From: Clostridia bacterium
Lineage (GTDB): Bacteria; Bacillota; Clostridia; TANB77; CAG-508
Assembly (NCBI GenBank): GCA_017625465.1
Contig: JAGAKS010000017.1
Coordinates: 1 to 64,000 of the forward strand
Direction of reading: 5' to 3'
Length of the DNA: 64,000 nt
The translations under genes were made by a program, and so were the position numbers. Under the pieces are notes generated by a model. It saw only the letters and a program-made list of their open reading frames with translations. It had not been told where the DNA came from and ran no database searches. Shown here piece by piece: positions 36,806 through 47,190 of the stretch; the first letter of the stretch is position 1; each line of letters begins with the position of its first letter.

Positions 36806-37630
36806 ATGTTTGATTTTTTTGCAAACATATTTGGTTATGTTTTAAATTTTATATACAATTTTGTTGGAAATTATGGCTTAGCAATAATAATTTTTACAAT
36901 TTTGCTTAAATTAGTAATGTTACCACTTAGTATAAAACAACAAAAAACAATGAAAAAAAGTACAAAACTTCAAGCAGAAGTTAAAGTTTTACAAGAAAAA
37001 TATAGCAATGATCCAGTTAGATTAAATCAAGAAATGATGGATTTATATAAAAATGAAAATATGAGTCCATTTAGCGGATGTTTAAGTTCAATATTACAAA
37101 TGATTGTAATACTTTCAATATTTTTCTTAGTAAGCAGACCACTAACATTTATGCTTCATGTAGATGAAAAAGTTATAAATGATTATGTTACCGAAATTAA
37201 ACAAGAATCAGAAGGAAAAGCAAGTTATCAAGAAATAGCTGTTATTAAAGCAAAAGGGGCAGAAGATGAAAGAGTTAGAATAAATATGGATTTCTTAGGT
37301 TTAGACTTGAGCGATGTTCCTTCAAATAACTTCTCAAATTGGAAAGTGTTTGTAATACCAGTTTTATATGTATGTACATCAATTATTTCAATGAGGATAA
37401 CAACTAGTATGCAAAAAGCTAAACAAGAAGAGAAAAAAGAAGAAAAAAGTAAAGATGAGACAGAAGATGCAATGCTAGAGATGAATAAAACAATGAATTA
37501 TATGATGCCTATAATGTCTGTAAGTATTGCGCTAATAGCTCCACTTGGACTTGCTTTATATTGGCTGGTAAGTAATGTACTTATGATAATTGAAAGACTA
37601 ATTATCAACAAAGTATGCAATGATGCATAA
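36806..37630 (+). CDS. yidC: Membrane protein insertase YidC/SpoIIIJ
   Basis: A 274-residue YidC/Oxa1-family insertase. It has an N-terminal membrane helix, the YGLAIIIFTILLKLVMLPLS block (TM with the family's hydrophilic-groove Arg/Lys just after), a coiled cytoplasmic loop (QQKTMKKSTKLQAE), the SGCLSSILQM segment and further membrane helices to MNKTMNYMMPIMSVSI. Unlike SpoIIIJ it begins without a clear lipobox. AGGAGG precedes the ATG. Confidence 0.95.
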   Translation: MFDFFANIFGYVLNFIYNFVGNYGLAIIIFTILLKLVMLPLSIKQQKTMKKSTKLQAEVKVLQEKYSNDPVRLNQEMMDLYKNENMSPFSGCLSSILQMIVILSIFFLVSRPLTFMLHVDEKVINDYVTEIKQESEGKASYQEIAVIKAKGAEDERVRINMDFLGLDLSDVPSNNFSNWKVFVIPVLYVCTSIISMRITTSMQKAKQEEKKEEKSKDETEDAMLEMNKTMNYMMPIMSVSIALIAPLGLALYWLVSNVLMIIERLIINKVCNDA

Positions 37631-37643
37631 AAGGAGGAAGAAT

Positions 37644-38357
37644 ATGGAAAACAAAACATATATATTCGAAGGAAAAACTACAAATGAAGCTATTGAAAAG
37701 GGTTTGAAAGAATTAAAACTTCCTAAAAGTAAAGTAGATATAAAAGTGTTAGAACAAGAAGATAAAAGAAGTTTCTTTAGTATTTTAGCTCCAAGAGTTG
37801 TAAAAGTTGAAATGACTATAAAAGAGAATGCTAAAGAAAATATTTCAGCTAGTATAATAAAAGAAATAAAAAAAGATAATATAGAAAGAAAGCCAATAGA
37901 TATGACTACAGTTAAAGCTAATGTAGAAGTATTTGTAAAGGATTTTATTTCAAAATTGCCAACAAAAGATGTAACTTACACAATTGAAACAGAAGGCAAT
38001 AACTTAATGGTAGATATGAATGGCGGAGATACAGGATATTTGATAGGATATAGGGGAGAAGTGTTAAATAGTATCCAAAATATTCTTACAAATATTGCTA
38101 ATAAAGGAAATAAAGATAAAGTAAAAGTAATGCTAAACATAGGTGGATATAGAGAAAAAAGAGAAAAAGATTTAGAAAATTTAGCAATGAAAATTGCTGC
38201 AAGTGTTGTAAAAACAGGTAAATCAATAACATTAGAACCTATGACAGCTTATGAGAGAAAAGTTATTCATACTAAACTACAAAGCAATGAAAAAGTAACA
38301 ACATATAGTGTTGGTGAAGAGCCATATAGAAAGCTTGTTGTAGCTTTAAATAAATAA
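37644..38357 (+). CDS. jag: Jag/KhpB family RNA-binding protein
   Basis: A 237-residue protein with an N-terminal Jag domain (MENKTYIFEGKTTNEAIEKGL), then a KH domain with NGGDTGYLIGYRGEVLNS in the position of its GxxG loop, and an R3H domain (LEPMTAYERKVIH). The start is at 37644, 6 nt after AAAGGAGG; the ORF start at 37620 lies inside yidC. It follows yidC as usual. Downstream is a long hairpin terminator. Confidence 0.95.
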   Translation: MENKTYIFEGKTTNEAIEKGLKELKLPKSKVDIKVLEQEDKRSFFSILAPRVVKVEMTIKENAKENISASIIKEIKKDNIERKPIDMTTVKANVEVFVKDFISKLPTKDVTYTIETEGNNLMVDMNGGDTGYLIGYRGEVLNSIQNILTNIANKGNKDKVKVMLNIGGYREKREKDLENLAMKIAASVVKTGKSITLEPMTAYERKVIHTKLQSNEKVTTYSVGEEPYRKLVVALNK

Positions 38358-38373
38358 TAAAATATAAAAAATC

Positions 38374-38430
38374 TGAAGTCAAAGTGAGGATTTGTTTTAA
38401 TAAAACATACTCATTTTGACTTCTTTTTAT
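38374..38430 (+). terminator. Terminator after jag
   Basis: A 14-bp stem with one mismatch (GAAGTCAAA...GAG with CTC...TTGACTTC) and an inner small hairpin in the loop, followed by TTTTTA. Confidence 0.7.
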
Positions 38431-38446
38431 TATGAAGAATATACAT

Positions 38447-38475
38447 TTTACAATTTTATGTAAATATGATATAAT
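38447..38475 (+). promoter_or_regulatory. Promoter of mnmE
   Basis: TTTACA at 38447-38452, 17-bp spacer and perfect TATAAT at 38470-38475. Confidence 0.6.
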
Positions 38476-38505
38476 ATATAAGATTTTTATAAAAGAGGTA
38501 ATAAA

Positions 38506-39873
38506 ATGAGTACAATAGTTGCTATTTCAACAGCTCCAGGAGTTGGAGGAATTGGAATAATTAGAATGAGTGGAGAAAATTGTTTTGAAATTCTAAATAA
38601 AATTTTTAGACCAAAAACAAAACAAAAAACTGAGGAAATAAAAGGTTATACAATTAAATACGGAAATATTGTAAATGCTAGGGAAGAGGTAATAGACGAG
38701 GTTTTAGTATCTTATTTTAAAGCACCAAAAAGTTATACTACAGAAAACATGTGTGAAATAAATTCACATGGTGGAATGGTTATAATGAATCAAATATTAG
38801 AACTATGTTTAGCAAATGGTGCAGAGCTTGCAGAAGCTGGAGAATTCACTAAAAAAGCTTTTTTAAATGGTAGAATAGACTTATCTCAAGCAGAAGCAGT
38901 AATTGATGTTATAAATGCTAAAACAGATAAAGAAGCAAAGGTTTCTTTAAAACAATTAAAAGGTAATTTATCTACAGAAATTAGTGAAATAAGACAAGAA
39001 ATAATATCATTACTGGCAGACATTGAAGTTACTATTGATTATCCAGAATATGATGTAGAAGAAGTTACTAATAATAGAATATTAGAAGCTTTAAAAGCTG
39101 TTGAAAATAAATTAAATAAAATGGAAGAAAGCTTTGAAAATGGTAAAATAATTAGAGATGGTATTAAAACAGCTATTATAGGAAGACCAAACGCAGGAAA
39201 ATCTTCACTTTTAAATGTTATTTTAAAAGAAGAAAGAGCGATAGTTACAGACATTGAGGGAACAACTAGAGATACTATTGAAGAATATATACAAATTGAT
39301 GGAATTCCTTTGAAAATAATAGATACAGCAGGAATTAGAAATGCAAGGGATGAAGTCGAAAAAATAGGTGTAAAAAAAGCTATTGAAATAGCTAAAGATA
39401 GCGATATAGTAATAGCAATATTTGATATTACTAGAGATTTAAATGATGAAGATGAGGAAATATTAAAACTTGTAGAAGAAAAAAATGCAATTATTGTTTT
39501 AAATAAAATAGATTTAAATGATGAAAAAAATATAGAAAAAATAAATAAAACAAATAAACCTATAGTAAAAATATCAACAAAAACTAAAGAAGGAATTGAT
39601 GAATTATATAATAAAATTTCAGAAATATATCAATTAAAAGAGATAGCTAATGATGGAGAATTAATTGTTAGTAACAATAGACATAAGAAATTAATAAGAA
39701 ATGCAAAAGCAAATTTAGAGATGGCAAAGCAGACTATTGTTGACAAAATGCCAATAGACATAATTTCAGGAAACTTAAAAGAAATAATTGAAGAACTTGG
39801 AAAAATTACAGGCGAGACAGTTACAGAAGATGTTATTAATGAAATATTCTCAAAGTTCTGCTTGGGAAAATAA
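38506..39873 (+). CDS. mnmE: tRNA uridine-34 modification GTPase MnmE
   Basis: With MnmG it adds cnm5/mnm5-type groups to U34 of some tRNAs, improving wobble reading. The 455-residue protein has the N-terminal folate-binding domain (MSTIVAISTAPGVGGIGIIRMSG), the G domain with GRPNAGKSSLLN (about 223), DIEGTTRDT and DTAGIRNA, NKID, and ends in the family's C-terminal FCLGK motif with the conserved Cys. The unit is complete; mnmG follows after a 394-bp AT-rich gap. Confidence 0.98.
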   Translation: MSTIVAISTAPGVGGIGIIRMSGENCFEILNKIFRPKTKQKTEEIKGYTIKYGNIVNAREEVIDEVLVSYFKAPKSYTTENMCEINSHGGMVIMNQILELCLANGAELAEAGEFTKKAFLNGRIDLSQAEAVIDVINAKTDKEAKVSLKQLKGNLSTEISEIRQEIISLLADIEVTIDYPEYDVEEVTNNRILEALKAVENKLNKMEESFENGKIIRDGIKTAIIGRPNAGKSSLLNVILKEERAIVTDIEGTTRDTIEEYIQIDGIPLKIIDTAGIRNARDEVEKIGVKKAIEIAKDSDIVIAIFDITRDLNDEDEEILKLVEEKNAIIVLNKIDLNDEKNIEKINKTNKPIVKISTKTKEGIDELYNKISEIYQLKEIANDGELIVSNNRHKKLIRNAKANLEMAKQTIVDKMPIDIISGNLKEIIEELGKITGETVTEDVINEIFSKFCLGK

Positions 39874-40267
39874 TATTTTTTGAAAATAAAAATTAAATGA
39901 AAAATATTATTAATTATTTATTTATTAAAAATAAAATTAAATTTATTTTAAAAAATAATTTATAAAAAACAAAAAATATTTATTAAAAAATTAATTTGTA
40001 AAAATAAAATATTATATTTATAAAAAATAGAAAACTAAAAAAAAGAATGAAAAAGGTAAATATTTTATAAAGTAAAAAATAAGTAGAAAAATAGTTTTAA
40101 AATAAAGCATGAAAATGAAAAATAAGACGTTTTTACAACTGAAACGATAAATTACTTTAAAACACATTTTAAAATTAAAATAAAGCAAAATAAAAAGAAT
40201 AAGAAACAAATGTTTTTTTGCAAACAAAATATCTTGTTCCACAAAGAACCAAAAAGGAGAAATCAAA
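39874..40267 (+). other. A-rich spacer between mnmE and mnmG
   Basis: 394 bp with no gene of useful length. It is strongly A-rich on the plus strand. Just before mnmG there is a short imperfect palindrome, GTTCCACAAAGAAC (40234-40248), only loosely like parS. Nothing else is recognised. Confidence 0.6.
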
Positions 40268-42142
40268 ATGAGTTATAATGCAGGTAAATATGATATAGCA
40301 GTTATAGGTGCTGGACATGCAGGCTGTGAAGCGGCACTTGCAGCAGCAAGATTAGGTATGAAAACTTTAATGTTTTCAATAAGTTTAGAAGCTGTAGCTA
40401 ATATGCCATGTAATCCACATATAGGAGGATCATCTAAAGGACATTTAGTTCGTGAGATAGATAGCTTAGGTGGAGAGATGGGAAAAAACATAGATAAAAC
40501 TATGATTCAATTGAGAATGTTAAATACTTCAAAAGGTCCAGCAGTACATTCATTAAGAGCACAAGCTGATAGAAAAAGATATCAAATGGAGATGAAGCAT
40601 ACTTTAGAAAAACAAGAAAATCTATTTTTAAAACAAGCAGAAATAGTTGATATAGGTGTAGAAGATGGAAAGATAAAAAGTGTTACTACACATTTAGGAG
40701 CGATTTATGAAGTAGATAGTGTAATTCTAGCAACTGGTACATATTTAAAAGGAAAAATATTTATAGGAGAGAATTCTTTTGAAAGTGGACCAGATGGCGT
40801 GTTTCCAGCTAATAAATTATCTGAACGTTTAAAAGAATTAGGCATTGAAATTCAAAGATTTAAAACTGGCACACCAGCAAGAATTAATAAAAAAAGTATA
40901 GATTTTTCTAAGATGGAAATTCAAGAAGGAGATGAAGATATTGTTCCATTTTCATTTGATGATGAAGTGTCACATATGGAACAAGTACCTTGTTGGCTTA
41001 CTTACACTAACGAAAGAACGCATGAAATAATTAGAAAAAATTTACATAGATCACCATTATATGCAGGTATGATAGAGGGGACAGGACCAAGATATTGTCC
41101 ATCTATTGAAGATAAAGTAGTAAGATTTGCAGATAAAGAAAGACATCAAATTTTTGTTGAACCTATCGGGTTAGATACAGATGAAATGTATATTCAAGGA
41201 ATGAGTTCTTCGCTTCCAGAAGATGTTCAAATAGCTATGTATAGAACACTTCCAGGTCTTGAAAATGCTGAATTTACTAGACCTGCGTATGCTATTGAAT
41301 ATGACGCTATTGAACCTTCTCAGTTAAAAAGTTCATTAGAATTAAAATCAATTTCTGGAATGTTTTTTGCAGGTCAAATAAATGGTACTTCTGGTTATGA
41401 AGAAGCAGCAGCACAAGGTATAATTGCAGGAATTAACGCAGCTCAAAAATTAAAAGGAAAAGCACCTTTAATATTAGATAGATCAGAAGCATATATAGGT
41501 GTTTTAATTGATGATATTGTTACTAAAAGTACGGCAGAGCCTTACAGAATGATGACTTCTAGAGCAGAATATAGACTTTTATTAAGACAAGATAATGCAG
41601 ATTTAAGATTAACAGAATATGGACACGAAGTAGGACTTATTTCAGAAGAAAGATATCAAAAATTCTTAAAGAAAAAAAGTGAAATAGAAGAAGAAATAGA
41701 AAGATTACAAACAAAAAATGTTAAGCCAAATGAAGTAACAAATAGCTTTTTAAGAAAATATGGAGCTTCTGAATTAACTGCCGGAGTAAAGCTTTCAGAA
41801 TTATTAAAAAGAACAGAATTAAATTATGAAAAACTTGCTGAAATAGATACAAAAAGACCTGAATTAGATAGACAAGTAAAAGAAGAAGTTGAAATAATGG
41901 TTAAATATGCTGGATATATTGAAATGCAAAAAAGACAAGTAGAAGGTTTCAAAAAGTTAGAAAAGAAAATTTTACCAGAAGATATAAATTATGATGATGT
42001 AAAAGGAATAAGACTTGAAGCAAGGCAAAAACTTAATAAGTTTAGACCATATTCATTAGGTCAAGCTTCAAGAATATCAGGTGTTTCACCAGCTGATATA
42101 TCAGTACTTTTAATATATTTAGAAGGGTTAAAAAGAAAATAA
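40268..42142 (+). CDS. mnmG: tRNA uridine-34 carboxymethylaminomethyl enzyme MnmG (GidA)
   Basis: FAD-dependent partner of MnmE. The 624-residue protein has the FAD motif [57 protein letters not shown] and the C-terminal helical domain ending [18 protein letters not shown]. All blocks are intact. GGAGAAATCAAA precedes the ATG. It abuts rsmG by 1 nt. Confidence 0.98.
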   Translation: MSYNAGKYDIAVIGAGHAGCEAALAAARLGMKTLMFSISLEAVANMPCNPHIGGSSKGHLVREIDSLGGEMGKNIDKTMIQLRMLNTSKGPAVHSLRAQADRKRYQMEMKHTLEKQENLFLKQAEIVDIGVEDGKIKSVTTHLGAIYEVDSVILATGTYLKGKIFIGENSFESGPDGVFPANKLSERLKELGIEIQRFKTGTPARINKKSIDFSKMEIQEGDEDIVPFSFDDEVSHMEQVPCWLTYTNERTHEIIRKNLHRSPLYAGMIEGTGPRYCPSIEDKVVRFADKERHQIFVEPIGLDTDEMYIQGMSSSLPEDVQIAMYRTLPGLENAEFTRPAYAIEYDAIEPSQLKSSLELKSISGMFFAGQINGTSGYEEAAAQGIIAGINAAQKLKGKAPLILDRSEAYIGVLIDDIVTKSTAEPYRMMTSRAEYRLLLRQDNADLRLTEYGHEVGLISEERYQKFLKKKSEIEEEIERLQTKNVKPNEVTNSFLRKYGASELTAGVKLSELLKRTELNYEKLAEIDTKRPELDRQVKEEVEIMVKYAGYIEMQKRQVEGFKKLEKKILPEDINYDDVKGIRLEARQKLNKFRPYSLGQASRISGVSPADISVLLIYLEGLKRK

Positions 42143-42143
42143 A

Positions 42144-42863
42144 ATGGATTTAAAAGAGTTTGAAAGATTGTTTATAGAAGAGTGTGAGAGAAATAATATA
42201 AATATAGAAAGTGTAGATATAGAAAAATTTTACAACTATATGTTAGGTATCATAGATTGGAACGATAAAATAAATGTTACAGCAATTACAGATAAAAAAG
42301 AGTTCCTTGTGAAACATTTTATAGATTCTCTTACAATAAGTAGGTTTGTAGAAGATGGAAAAAGATTGATTGACATAGGAACAGGTGCTGGTTTTCCTGG
42401 TATTCCTTTAAAAATTGCTTATCCTAATATGCAAGTTACTTTAATAGATAGTGTTAATAAAAAATTAAATGTTATAAGAGAAGTATCTAATAATATAAAA
42501 CTAGATAAATTAGAGATAATACATTCAAGAGCAGAAGATTTGGCAAATAATCCTAAATATAGAGAGCAGTATGATTATGTAACTACAAGAGCAGTATCAA
42601 ATTTAAGTACAATATCTGAATACATGATACCATTTTTGAAAATAGGTGGAAAAGCAATATGCATGAAAGGGCCAAATTATGAAGAAGAATTAAAAGAAGC
42701 AGAAAAAGCGATAAATATATTAGGTGGTAAGATAGAGAGAATAGAAAATTTATTAATAAGCGGTGAAATAGAAAGAAATATTATAATAATTTCTAAAATC
42801 AAAAGTACACCAAATAAATATCCTAGAGGTCAAGGAAAACCATTGAGAGAACCAATAAAATAG
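42144..42863 (+). CDS. rsmG: 16S rRNA (guanine-527-N7)-methyltransferase RsmG
   Basis: A 239-residue SAM-dependent methyltransferase. It shows NLTAI-like IDWNDKINVTAI, FLVKHFIDSL, the SAM motif DIGTGAGFPGIPLKI (about 73), HSRAEDL, and TTRAVSNL; the C-terminus is RGQGKPLREPIK. It begins 1 nt after mnmG and is followed by a strong terminator, closing the mnmG-rsmG unit. Confidence 0.97.
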   Translation: MDLKEFERLFIEECERNNINIESVDIEKFYNYMLGIIDWNDKINVTAITDKKEFLVKHFIDSLTISRFVEDGKRLIDIGTGAGFPGIPLKIAYPNMQVTLIDSVNKKLNVIREVSNNIKLDKLEIIHSRAEDLANNPKYREQYDYVTTRAVSNLSTISEYMIPFLKIGGKAICMKGPNYEEELKEAEKAINILGGKIERIENLLISGEIERNIIIISKIKSTPNKYPRGQGKPLREPIK

Positions 42864-42870
42864 TAAAAAT

Positions 42871-42905
42871 AAAATGCTAGAAAGCTTCATTTCTAGCATT
42901 TTTTT
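42871..42905 (+). terminator. Terminator after rsmG
   Basis: AAATGCTAGAAA pairs with TTTCTAGCATTT around a short loop, followed by TTTT. Confidence 0.8.
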
Positions 42906-42953
42906 GAAGTTTTAAAAATACTTACTTTTTTGCAAAAAAATGTTCAAATTTTA

Positions 42954-42982
42954 TTGACATATCCACAAAATTTTTATATGAT
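42954..42982 (+). promoter_or_regulatory. Promoter of parA-parB
   Basis: Perfect TTGACA at 42954-42959, 17-bp spacer and TATGAT at 42977-42982. Confidence 0.7.
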
Positions 42983-43010
42983 AGTAAGGTATAAAAAAGG
43001 AGGGGTTACT

Positions 43011-43781
43011 TTGGGTAAAGTAATAGCAATAGCAAATCAAAAAGGTGGAGTAGGAAAGACTACAACTGCAGTTAATATAAGCACTATATTAGCTAAAAAA
43101 GGAAGAAAAGTAATATTAATAGATGGAGACCCACAAGGTAATGCTACAAGTGGACTAGGAATTGATAAAAATGTAGAAAACTCATTATATGATGTTTTAG
43201 TTAATGAAGTTGACATAATTCAAACGCTACAAGATACTTGTGTAAAAACATTAAAGGTATGCCCTTCTAATGTAAACTTGGCAGGAGCAGAGGTAGAGTT
43301 AGTTAATCTAATGTCAAGAGAGCAAAGACTAAAAGAGAAAGTGGACGAAATTAGAGATGAATATGATTATATCATTATAGATTGTCCTCCTTCATTAGGA
43401 TTAATTACATTAAATGCTTTTACTGCTGCAGATTCAGTCCTTATACCAGTACAATGCGAATATTATGCGCTAGAAGGATTAGGACAACTTATAAATACTG
43501 TAAATCTTGTTAAAAAGCATTTAAATAAAAACTTGGAAATAGAGGGAGCTGTACTTACTATGTATGATATGAGGACAAACCTTTCAAATCAAGTAGTAAG
43601 AGAAGTAAAAAGATATTTTGATGATAAAGTATATAAAACTGTTATACCAAGAAATATCAAGCTTAGTGAAGCTCCAAGTTATGGAATGCCAATTACTTTG
43701 TATGATGCTAATTCCAAAGGTGCAAGATGCTATGAAAAATTAGCAAGAGAAATTATCAAAGCAAATGAAAAGAAAGATTAG
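43011..43781 (+). CDS. parA: Chromosome partition ATPase ParA/Soj
   Basis: A 256-residue ParA ATPase. The start is a TTG at 43011 ([17 protein letters not shown] follows) with AAAGGAGGGG 5 nt upstream; longer in-frame starts lie in the promoter region. It has the deviant Walker A KGGVGKTT with both lysines, [24 protein letters not shown] and [12 protein letters not shown]. It acts with ParB in origin segregation and control of DnaA. It abuts parB. Confidence 0.96.
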   Translation: MGKVIAIANQKGGVGKTTTAVNISTILAKKGRKVILIDGDPQGNATSGLGIDKNVENSLYDVLVNEVDIIQTLQDTCVKTLKVCPSNVNLAGAEVELVNLMSREQRLKEKVDEIRDEYDYIIIDCPPSLGLITLNAFTAADSVLIPVQCEYYALEGLGQLINTVNLVKKHLNKNLEIEGAVLTMYDMRTNLSNQVVREVKRYFDDKVYKTVIPRNIKLSEAPSYGMPITLYDANSKGARCYEKLAREIIKANEKKD

Positions 43782-43796
43782 ATGGAGGTGCTAAAA

Positions 43797-44639
43797 ATGA
43801 CTAAAAAAACAGGATTAGGAAAAGGGTTAGATGCTTTATTTAGCACACCTATTATAGAGGAAGAAAAAAATACAGAAGAAATAGCAAAAATGCTAAAAAT
43901 AAATGAAATAGAACCAAACAAGGAACAAGCTAGAAAACAATTTGATGACGAAGCTTTAGAAGAACTTGCTAGTTCTATTAAAGAATATGGAGTAATTCAA
44001 CCAATTATAGTAGCTAAAAAAGATAAATATTATGAAATAGTTGCTGGAGAAAGAAGATGGAGAGCTTCAAAAAAAGCAGGACTTACTGAAATACCAGCAA
44101 TAGTTAAAGAAGATGATGAAAGAAGAAATAAAGAAATATCTTTAATAGAAAATATTCAAAGAGAAGATTTAAATCCAATAGAAAAAGCTAGAGGTATAAA
44201 ACTTCTTATGGATGAATATGAACTTACTCAAGCTAAAGTAGCTGAAATTATAGGAAAAAGCAGAAGTAGTGTTGCTAATACTGTTAGAATTTTAAATTTA
44301 GATGAAAGAGTTATAAATTTAGCAATTGAGGGTAAACTTACAGAAGGACATTGTAAAGCTTTAATGGCTATTACAGATGGCGATAAACAATATGATATGG
44401 CTTTATACTTAATCGAATCAGGTGGTACTGTTAGAGAGGCTGAAAAGAAAATGAAAGCTCGTAAAACAGCAAAGAAGAAAGATGAGAAATATGAAGCTAT
44501 ATATAGAGATATAGAAAATACTTTCCAAGGTTTCTTTGGAACAAAAGTAAAATTAGACGCTGGAAGTAAAAAAGGAAAAATAATTATTCAATACAATTCA
44601 AATGATGATTTAGAGCGTATTTTAGAATTATTAAAATAA
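43797..44639 (+). CDS. parB: Chromosome partition CTPase ParB/Spo0J
   Basis: A 280-residue ParB. The start is at 43797, after GGAGGTG. The N-terminal end has the ParA-activating GLGKGLDALF, then the CTP-binding motifs (VAGERRWRASKKAGL, ENIQREDLNPIEKA), a helix-turn-helix (TQAKVAEIIGKSRSSVANTVR) and a C-terminal dimerisation part. It spreads from parS sites; a parS-like site lies 4.2 kb downstream at 48885. Confidence 0.96.
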   Translation: MTKKTGLGKGLDALFSTPIIEEEKNTEEIAKMLKINEIEPNKEQARKQFDDEALEELASSIKEYGVIQPIIVAKKDKYYEIVAGERRWRASKKAGLTEIPAIVKEDDERRNKEISLIENIQREDLNPIEKARGIKLLMDEYELTQAKVAEIIGKSRSSVANTVRILNLDERVINLAIEGKLTEGHCKALMAITDGDKQYDMALYLIESGGTVREAEKKMKARKTAKKKDEKYEAIYRDIENTFQGFFGTKVKLDAGSKKGKIIIQYNSNDDLERILELLK

Positions 44640-44652
44640 AGGATGTGTTTAA

Positions 44653-45183
44653 ATGGAAGCATTTTTAGAAGTCATAAAAACAGATAATTTTATTTTATGG
44701 TCTGCAATTATAAATATTATTTTAATTTTAGTAGTTTTAATATTAACAGCAGTTGTTATAAGTAGTAATAAAAAGTACTTAAGTTTTATGAAAAAACTCG
44801 GTAAAGGCGAAAATTTAGATAGTATGTTAAAAGAATATTTAAAAGATGTTGCAGCGATAAAACAAGATAATAGCGAAATAAAAGCATATTATACGAAACT
44901 AGATTATGATATAGGATCAAGTATTCAAAAGATTGGATTAGTGCGTTATAATGCTTTTCAGAATGTAGGAAGTGATTTAAGTTTTGCTTTAGCTTTATTA
45001 GATAGAGAAAATAATGGTGTTGTTTTAAATGGCTTATATGGTGCAGATAGTTCTAATATTTATGCAAAACCAGTAAAAAATGGAACATCAAGCTATAAAT
45101 TATCTGAGGAAGAAGAAGAAGCAATAAAAATTGCTAGCCAGGACAAAAGTTTTAAAACAAAACATAAAGAAAATAAATTCTAA
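44653..45183 (+). CDS. DUF4446 family membrane protein
   Basis: A 176-residue protein with one N-terminal membrane helix (about 17-40) and a cytoplasmic coiled/beta domain containing KIGLVRYNAFQNVGSDLSFALALLD, the DUF4446 core, and a final acidic-basic tail (EEEEEAIKIA). Family members follow parB in many Clostridia; function is unknown. It is likely the last gene of the parAB operon. Confidence 0.85.
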   Translation: MEAFLEVIKTDNFILWSAIINIILILVVLILTAVVISSNKKYLSFMKKLGKGENLDSMLKEYLKDVAAIKQDNSEIKAYYTKLDYDIGSSIQKIGLVRYNAFQNVGSDLSFALALLDRENNGVVLNGLYGADSSNIYAKPVKNGTSSYKLSEEEEEAIKIASQDKSFKTKHKENKF

Positions 45184-45200
45184 AAAAAGCGAAAAAAATA

Positions 45201-45230
45201 TTGACAATTAGCTAAAAAATATGCTAATAT
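45201..45230 (+). promoter_or_regulatory. Promoter of the tRNA-Ser pair
   Basis: Perfect TTGACA at 45201-45206, 18-bp spacer and TAATAT at 45225-45230. Confidence 0.65.
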
Positions 45231-45258
45231 ATATGTGTTGCTAATAAAGCAATACAAT

Positions 45259-45350
<92 letters not shown>

Positions 45351-45386
45351 ATTGTGCTAGATAGTGATATCTAGCATATTATATAT

Positions 45387-45477
45387 GGAGCAGTACCCAA
45401 GTGGTTGAAGGGGGCAGTTTGCTAAACTGCTAGGGTTCGCAAGGGCCGCGGAGGTTCAAATCCTCTCTGTTCCGCCA
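45387..45477 (+). tRNA. tRNA-Ser (anticodon GCU)
   Basis: A 91-nt class II tRNA: acceptor GGAGCAG/CTGTTCC, anticodon stem GCAGT/ACTGC with loop TTGCTAA, long variable arm, CCA encoded. Reads AGC and AGU. Confidence 0.97.
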
Positions 45478-45508
45478 AACGACTAACTTTTATAGTTAGT
45501 CGTTTTTT
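45478..45508 (+). terminator. Terminator of the tRNA-Ser pair
   Basis: AACGACTAACT and AGTTAGTCGTT pair around a 5-nt loop, followed by TTTT. Confidence 0.85.
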
Positions 45509-45574
45509 AATATATAAAAATATTGATTAAAAGAAAAGTGTTATGATATTATAGATAAAAAAGGGGGACTAAAT

Positions 45575-46663
45575 ATGAAGAAAAAATATTTGTATATAAT
45601 TATTATATTTATTATTATTTCTTTATTCACAGGTATAGTATTTTATATGAATATAAAAAGAAACGATATTAATGTAGATTATGAAAATAATATAGCAGAG
45701 AATGCTTATGAAATACCAATATATAATAGTATTGATGATGTATTTGAATTTACATATAAAAAGGTTTTAAATCCTAATACTCAAGAATATACATATACAC
45801 TAATATATATCGATAAAAACAGTGGAAAAGAGTGCAAAATTACAAATAGATATGGAGCATATACTTATGGAAATAATAAAGTATATGTATGCTGTACAGA
45901 CAACAATACAACACATACTATTTATGAAATTGATTTAACTAATAATATGGAAGAAAAAGAGATATATTCTTTTGATAAACGATATAGTATCGTAGATCAT
46001 TTAGAATTTTATAATAATAAAATTTATTATTGTTTAACTTATGGGTCAAGTGGTTGGTTAAGTAGTCTAAATTTAAAAGATAATACTATAGAACTAATAA
46101 GTGAATTAAAAAATGTAGAATTTAGAATCAAAGGTGATAATATCTTTTTTATTGATGAAAGAGAAGCTTTAATCACAATGAATTTACAAAATAATGAAAA
46201 AGAAATTATTGATTTTGACTGTAATATAGAAAATATATCAGAAGATAAATTAGTTTTTGGGAAAAGTGTTTCTATAACAGATGATCAAATGGGAGTTTTT
46301 TATTATGAATATGATTTAAATAGTAAAAAAGAAAAAGAAATTATAGAAAATTATTATGGTGGAATCATGGGAGAAGATAGAATAGTAAGATTTAATTCTA
46401 AGTATTTTACTTTTAATAAAGAATTACAATTAATAGAAATAGAAGATAATGGAAAAGAAAAAGTTTTAACAGAAGAAAAAGATTTTCATGCTCTTACAAT
46501 ACTTCCTAATAATGAAATACTTCTAGAAAGAAATGAGCCAGAAGATGAAGAAGGATATGGTGAAAATATAAAGTCATATATATATAATATGGAAAAAAAT
46601 ACATTAACTCCAACAGAAGATAATAGAATATATGAATATTCAAAAATAATTTTAGATAAATAA
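45575..46663 (+). CDS. Membrane-anchored beta-propeller-like protein
   Basis: A 362-residue protein with one N-terminal membrane helix (about 5-25) and an extracytoplasmic domain made of repeated strand-turn-strand units (for example NNKVYVCCTDNN, NNKIYYCLTYGSSG, GDNIFFIDEREAL), as in DUF5050-like six-bladed propellers. No catalytic residues are evident. GGGGG lies 8 nt before the ATG. It stands alone after the tRNA-Ser terminator. The function is unknown; a role in envelope sensing or binding is speculative. Confidence 0.7.
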   Translation: MKKKYLYIIIIFIIISLFTGIVFYMNIKRNDINVDYENNIAENAYEIPIYNSIDDVFEFTYKKVLNPNTQEYTYTLIYIDKNSGKECKITNRYGAYTYGNNKVYVCCTDNNTTHTIYEIDLTNNMEEKEIYSFDKRYSIVDHLEFYNNKIYYCLTYGSSGWLSSLNLKDNTIELISELKNVEFRIKGDNIFFIDEREALITMNLQNNEKEIIDFDCNIENISEDKLVFGKSVSITDDQMGVFYYEYDLNSKKEKEIIENYYGGIMGEDRIVRFNSKYFTFNKELQLIEIEDNGKEKVLTEEKDFHALTILPNNEILLERNEPEDEEGYGENIKSYIYNMEKNTLTPTEDNRIYEYSKIILDK

Positions 46664-46675
46664 AAAAAAGAATAT

Positions 46676-46714
46676 AAATATACTTTAAAAGAATATTTTA
46701 AGGTATATTTTTTA
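46676..46714 (+). terminator. Terminator of the 45575 gene
   Basis: AAATATACTTTAAAA pairs with TTTTAAGGTATATTT (one G-U pair) around a 5-nt loop, followed by TTT. Confidence 0.7.
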
Positions 46715-46829
46715 TTATTTATAAAGGTTGTTAATAATAATTTTTTTTAAATAATAAAGTTAAATAGAAATTATAAATAAATTATAAAAACTAATAGAAA
46801 AAAATAATGAAAATAAAAAAATAGTATTT

Positions 46830-47190
46830 TTTTGAAAAATTTTTAGGAAGAATGTTACAAAAAATTTTTTTGTTATTTAGTGAAAAAATTTTTTATTTGA
46901 AGAAGTAGTTGTTTTTGAATAAAAAATGATGAAAAGAACTTTCAGAAAAAAACGGAACTTTTTTAGAAAAGGTATATCTGAAAAATAAGCGGAATATCAA
47001 GCTTTAGAGAAATTTTGTAAAAGCGCATATTGATTAACATAATAACAAAACGAATTAAATTATGAAAGAAAATAAAATTTTTAGAAGACGAAATAAGAAA
47101 AGGCTTATAAGAAGCAATAAGAAAAATGGATTTTGTAAAATTTAAATTTAGCTAAAATGACAAGAAATGCTTTTTGGATTTATAACTTCA
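46830..47190 (+). repeat. Long degenerate direct repeat, copy 1 of 3
   Basis: Modules in order: T-rich stretch with AATGTTACA, a GAACTTT...ACTTTTTTAG box, the most conserved core GCGGAATATCAAG (46989), TTAGAGAAATTTT, then TTAACATAATAACA and a TTTGTAAAATTT box. No coding frame is kept between copies. It lies in the 2.4-kb gap (46664-49036) that holds no supported gene. Confidence 0.7.

Noticed and set aside
40234..40248. parS site upstream of mnmG
   Set aside because: GTTCCACAAAGAAC matches parS too poorly (about 11 of 16) and its half-sites are not those of ParB.
45478..45560. T-box or other known riboswitch leader
   Set aside because: I looked at leaders over 100 nt (8014-8142, 9499-9747, 60392-60506) and found no T-box sequence, TPP, SAM or similar core.
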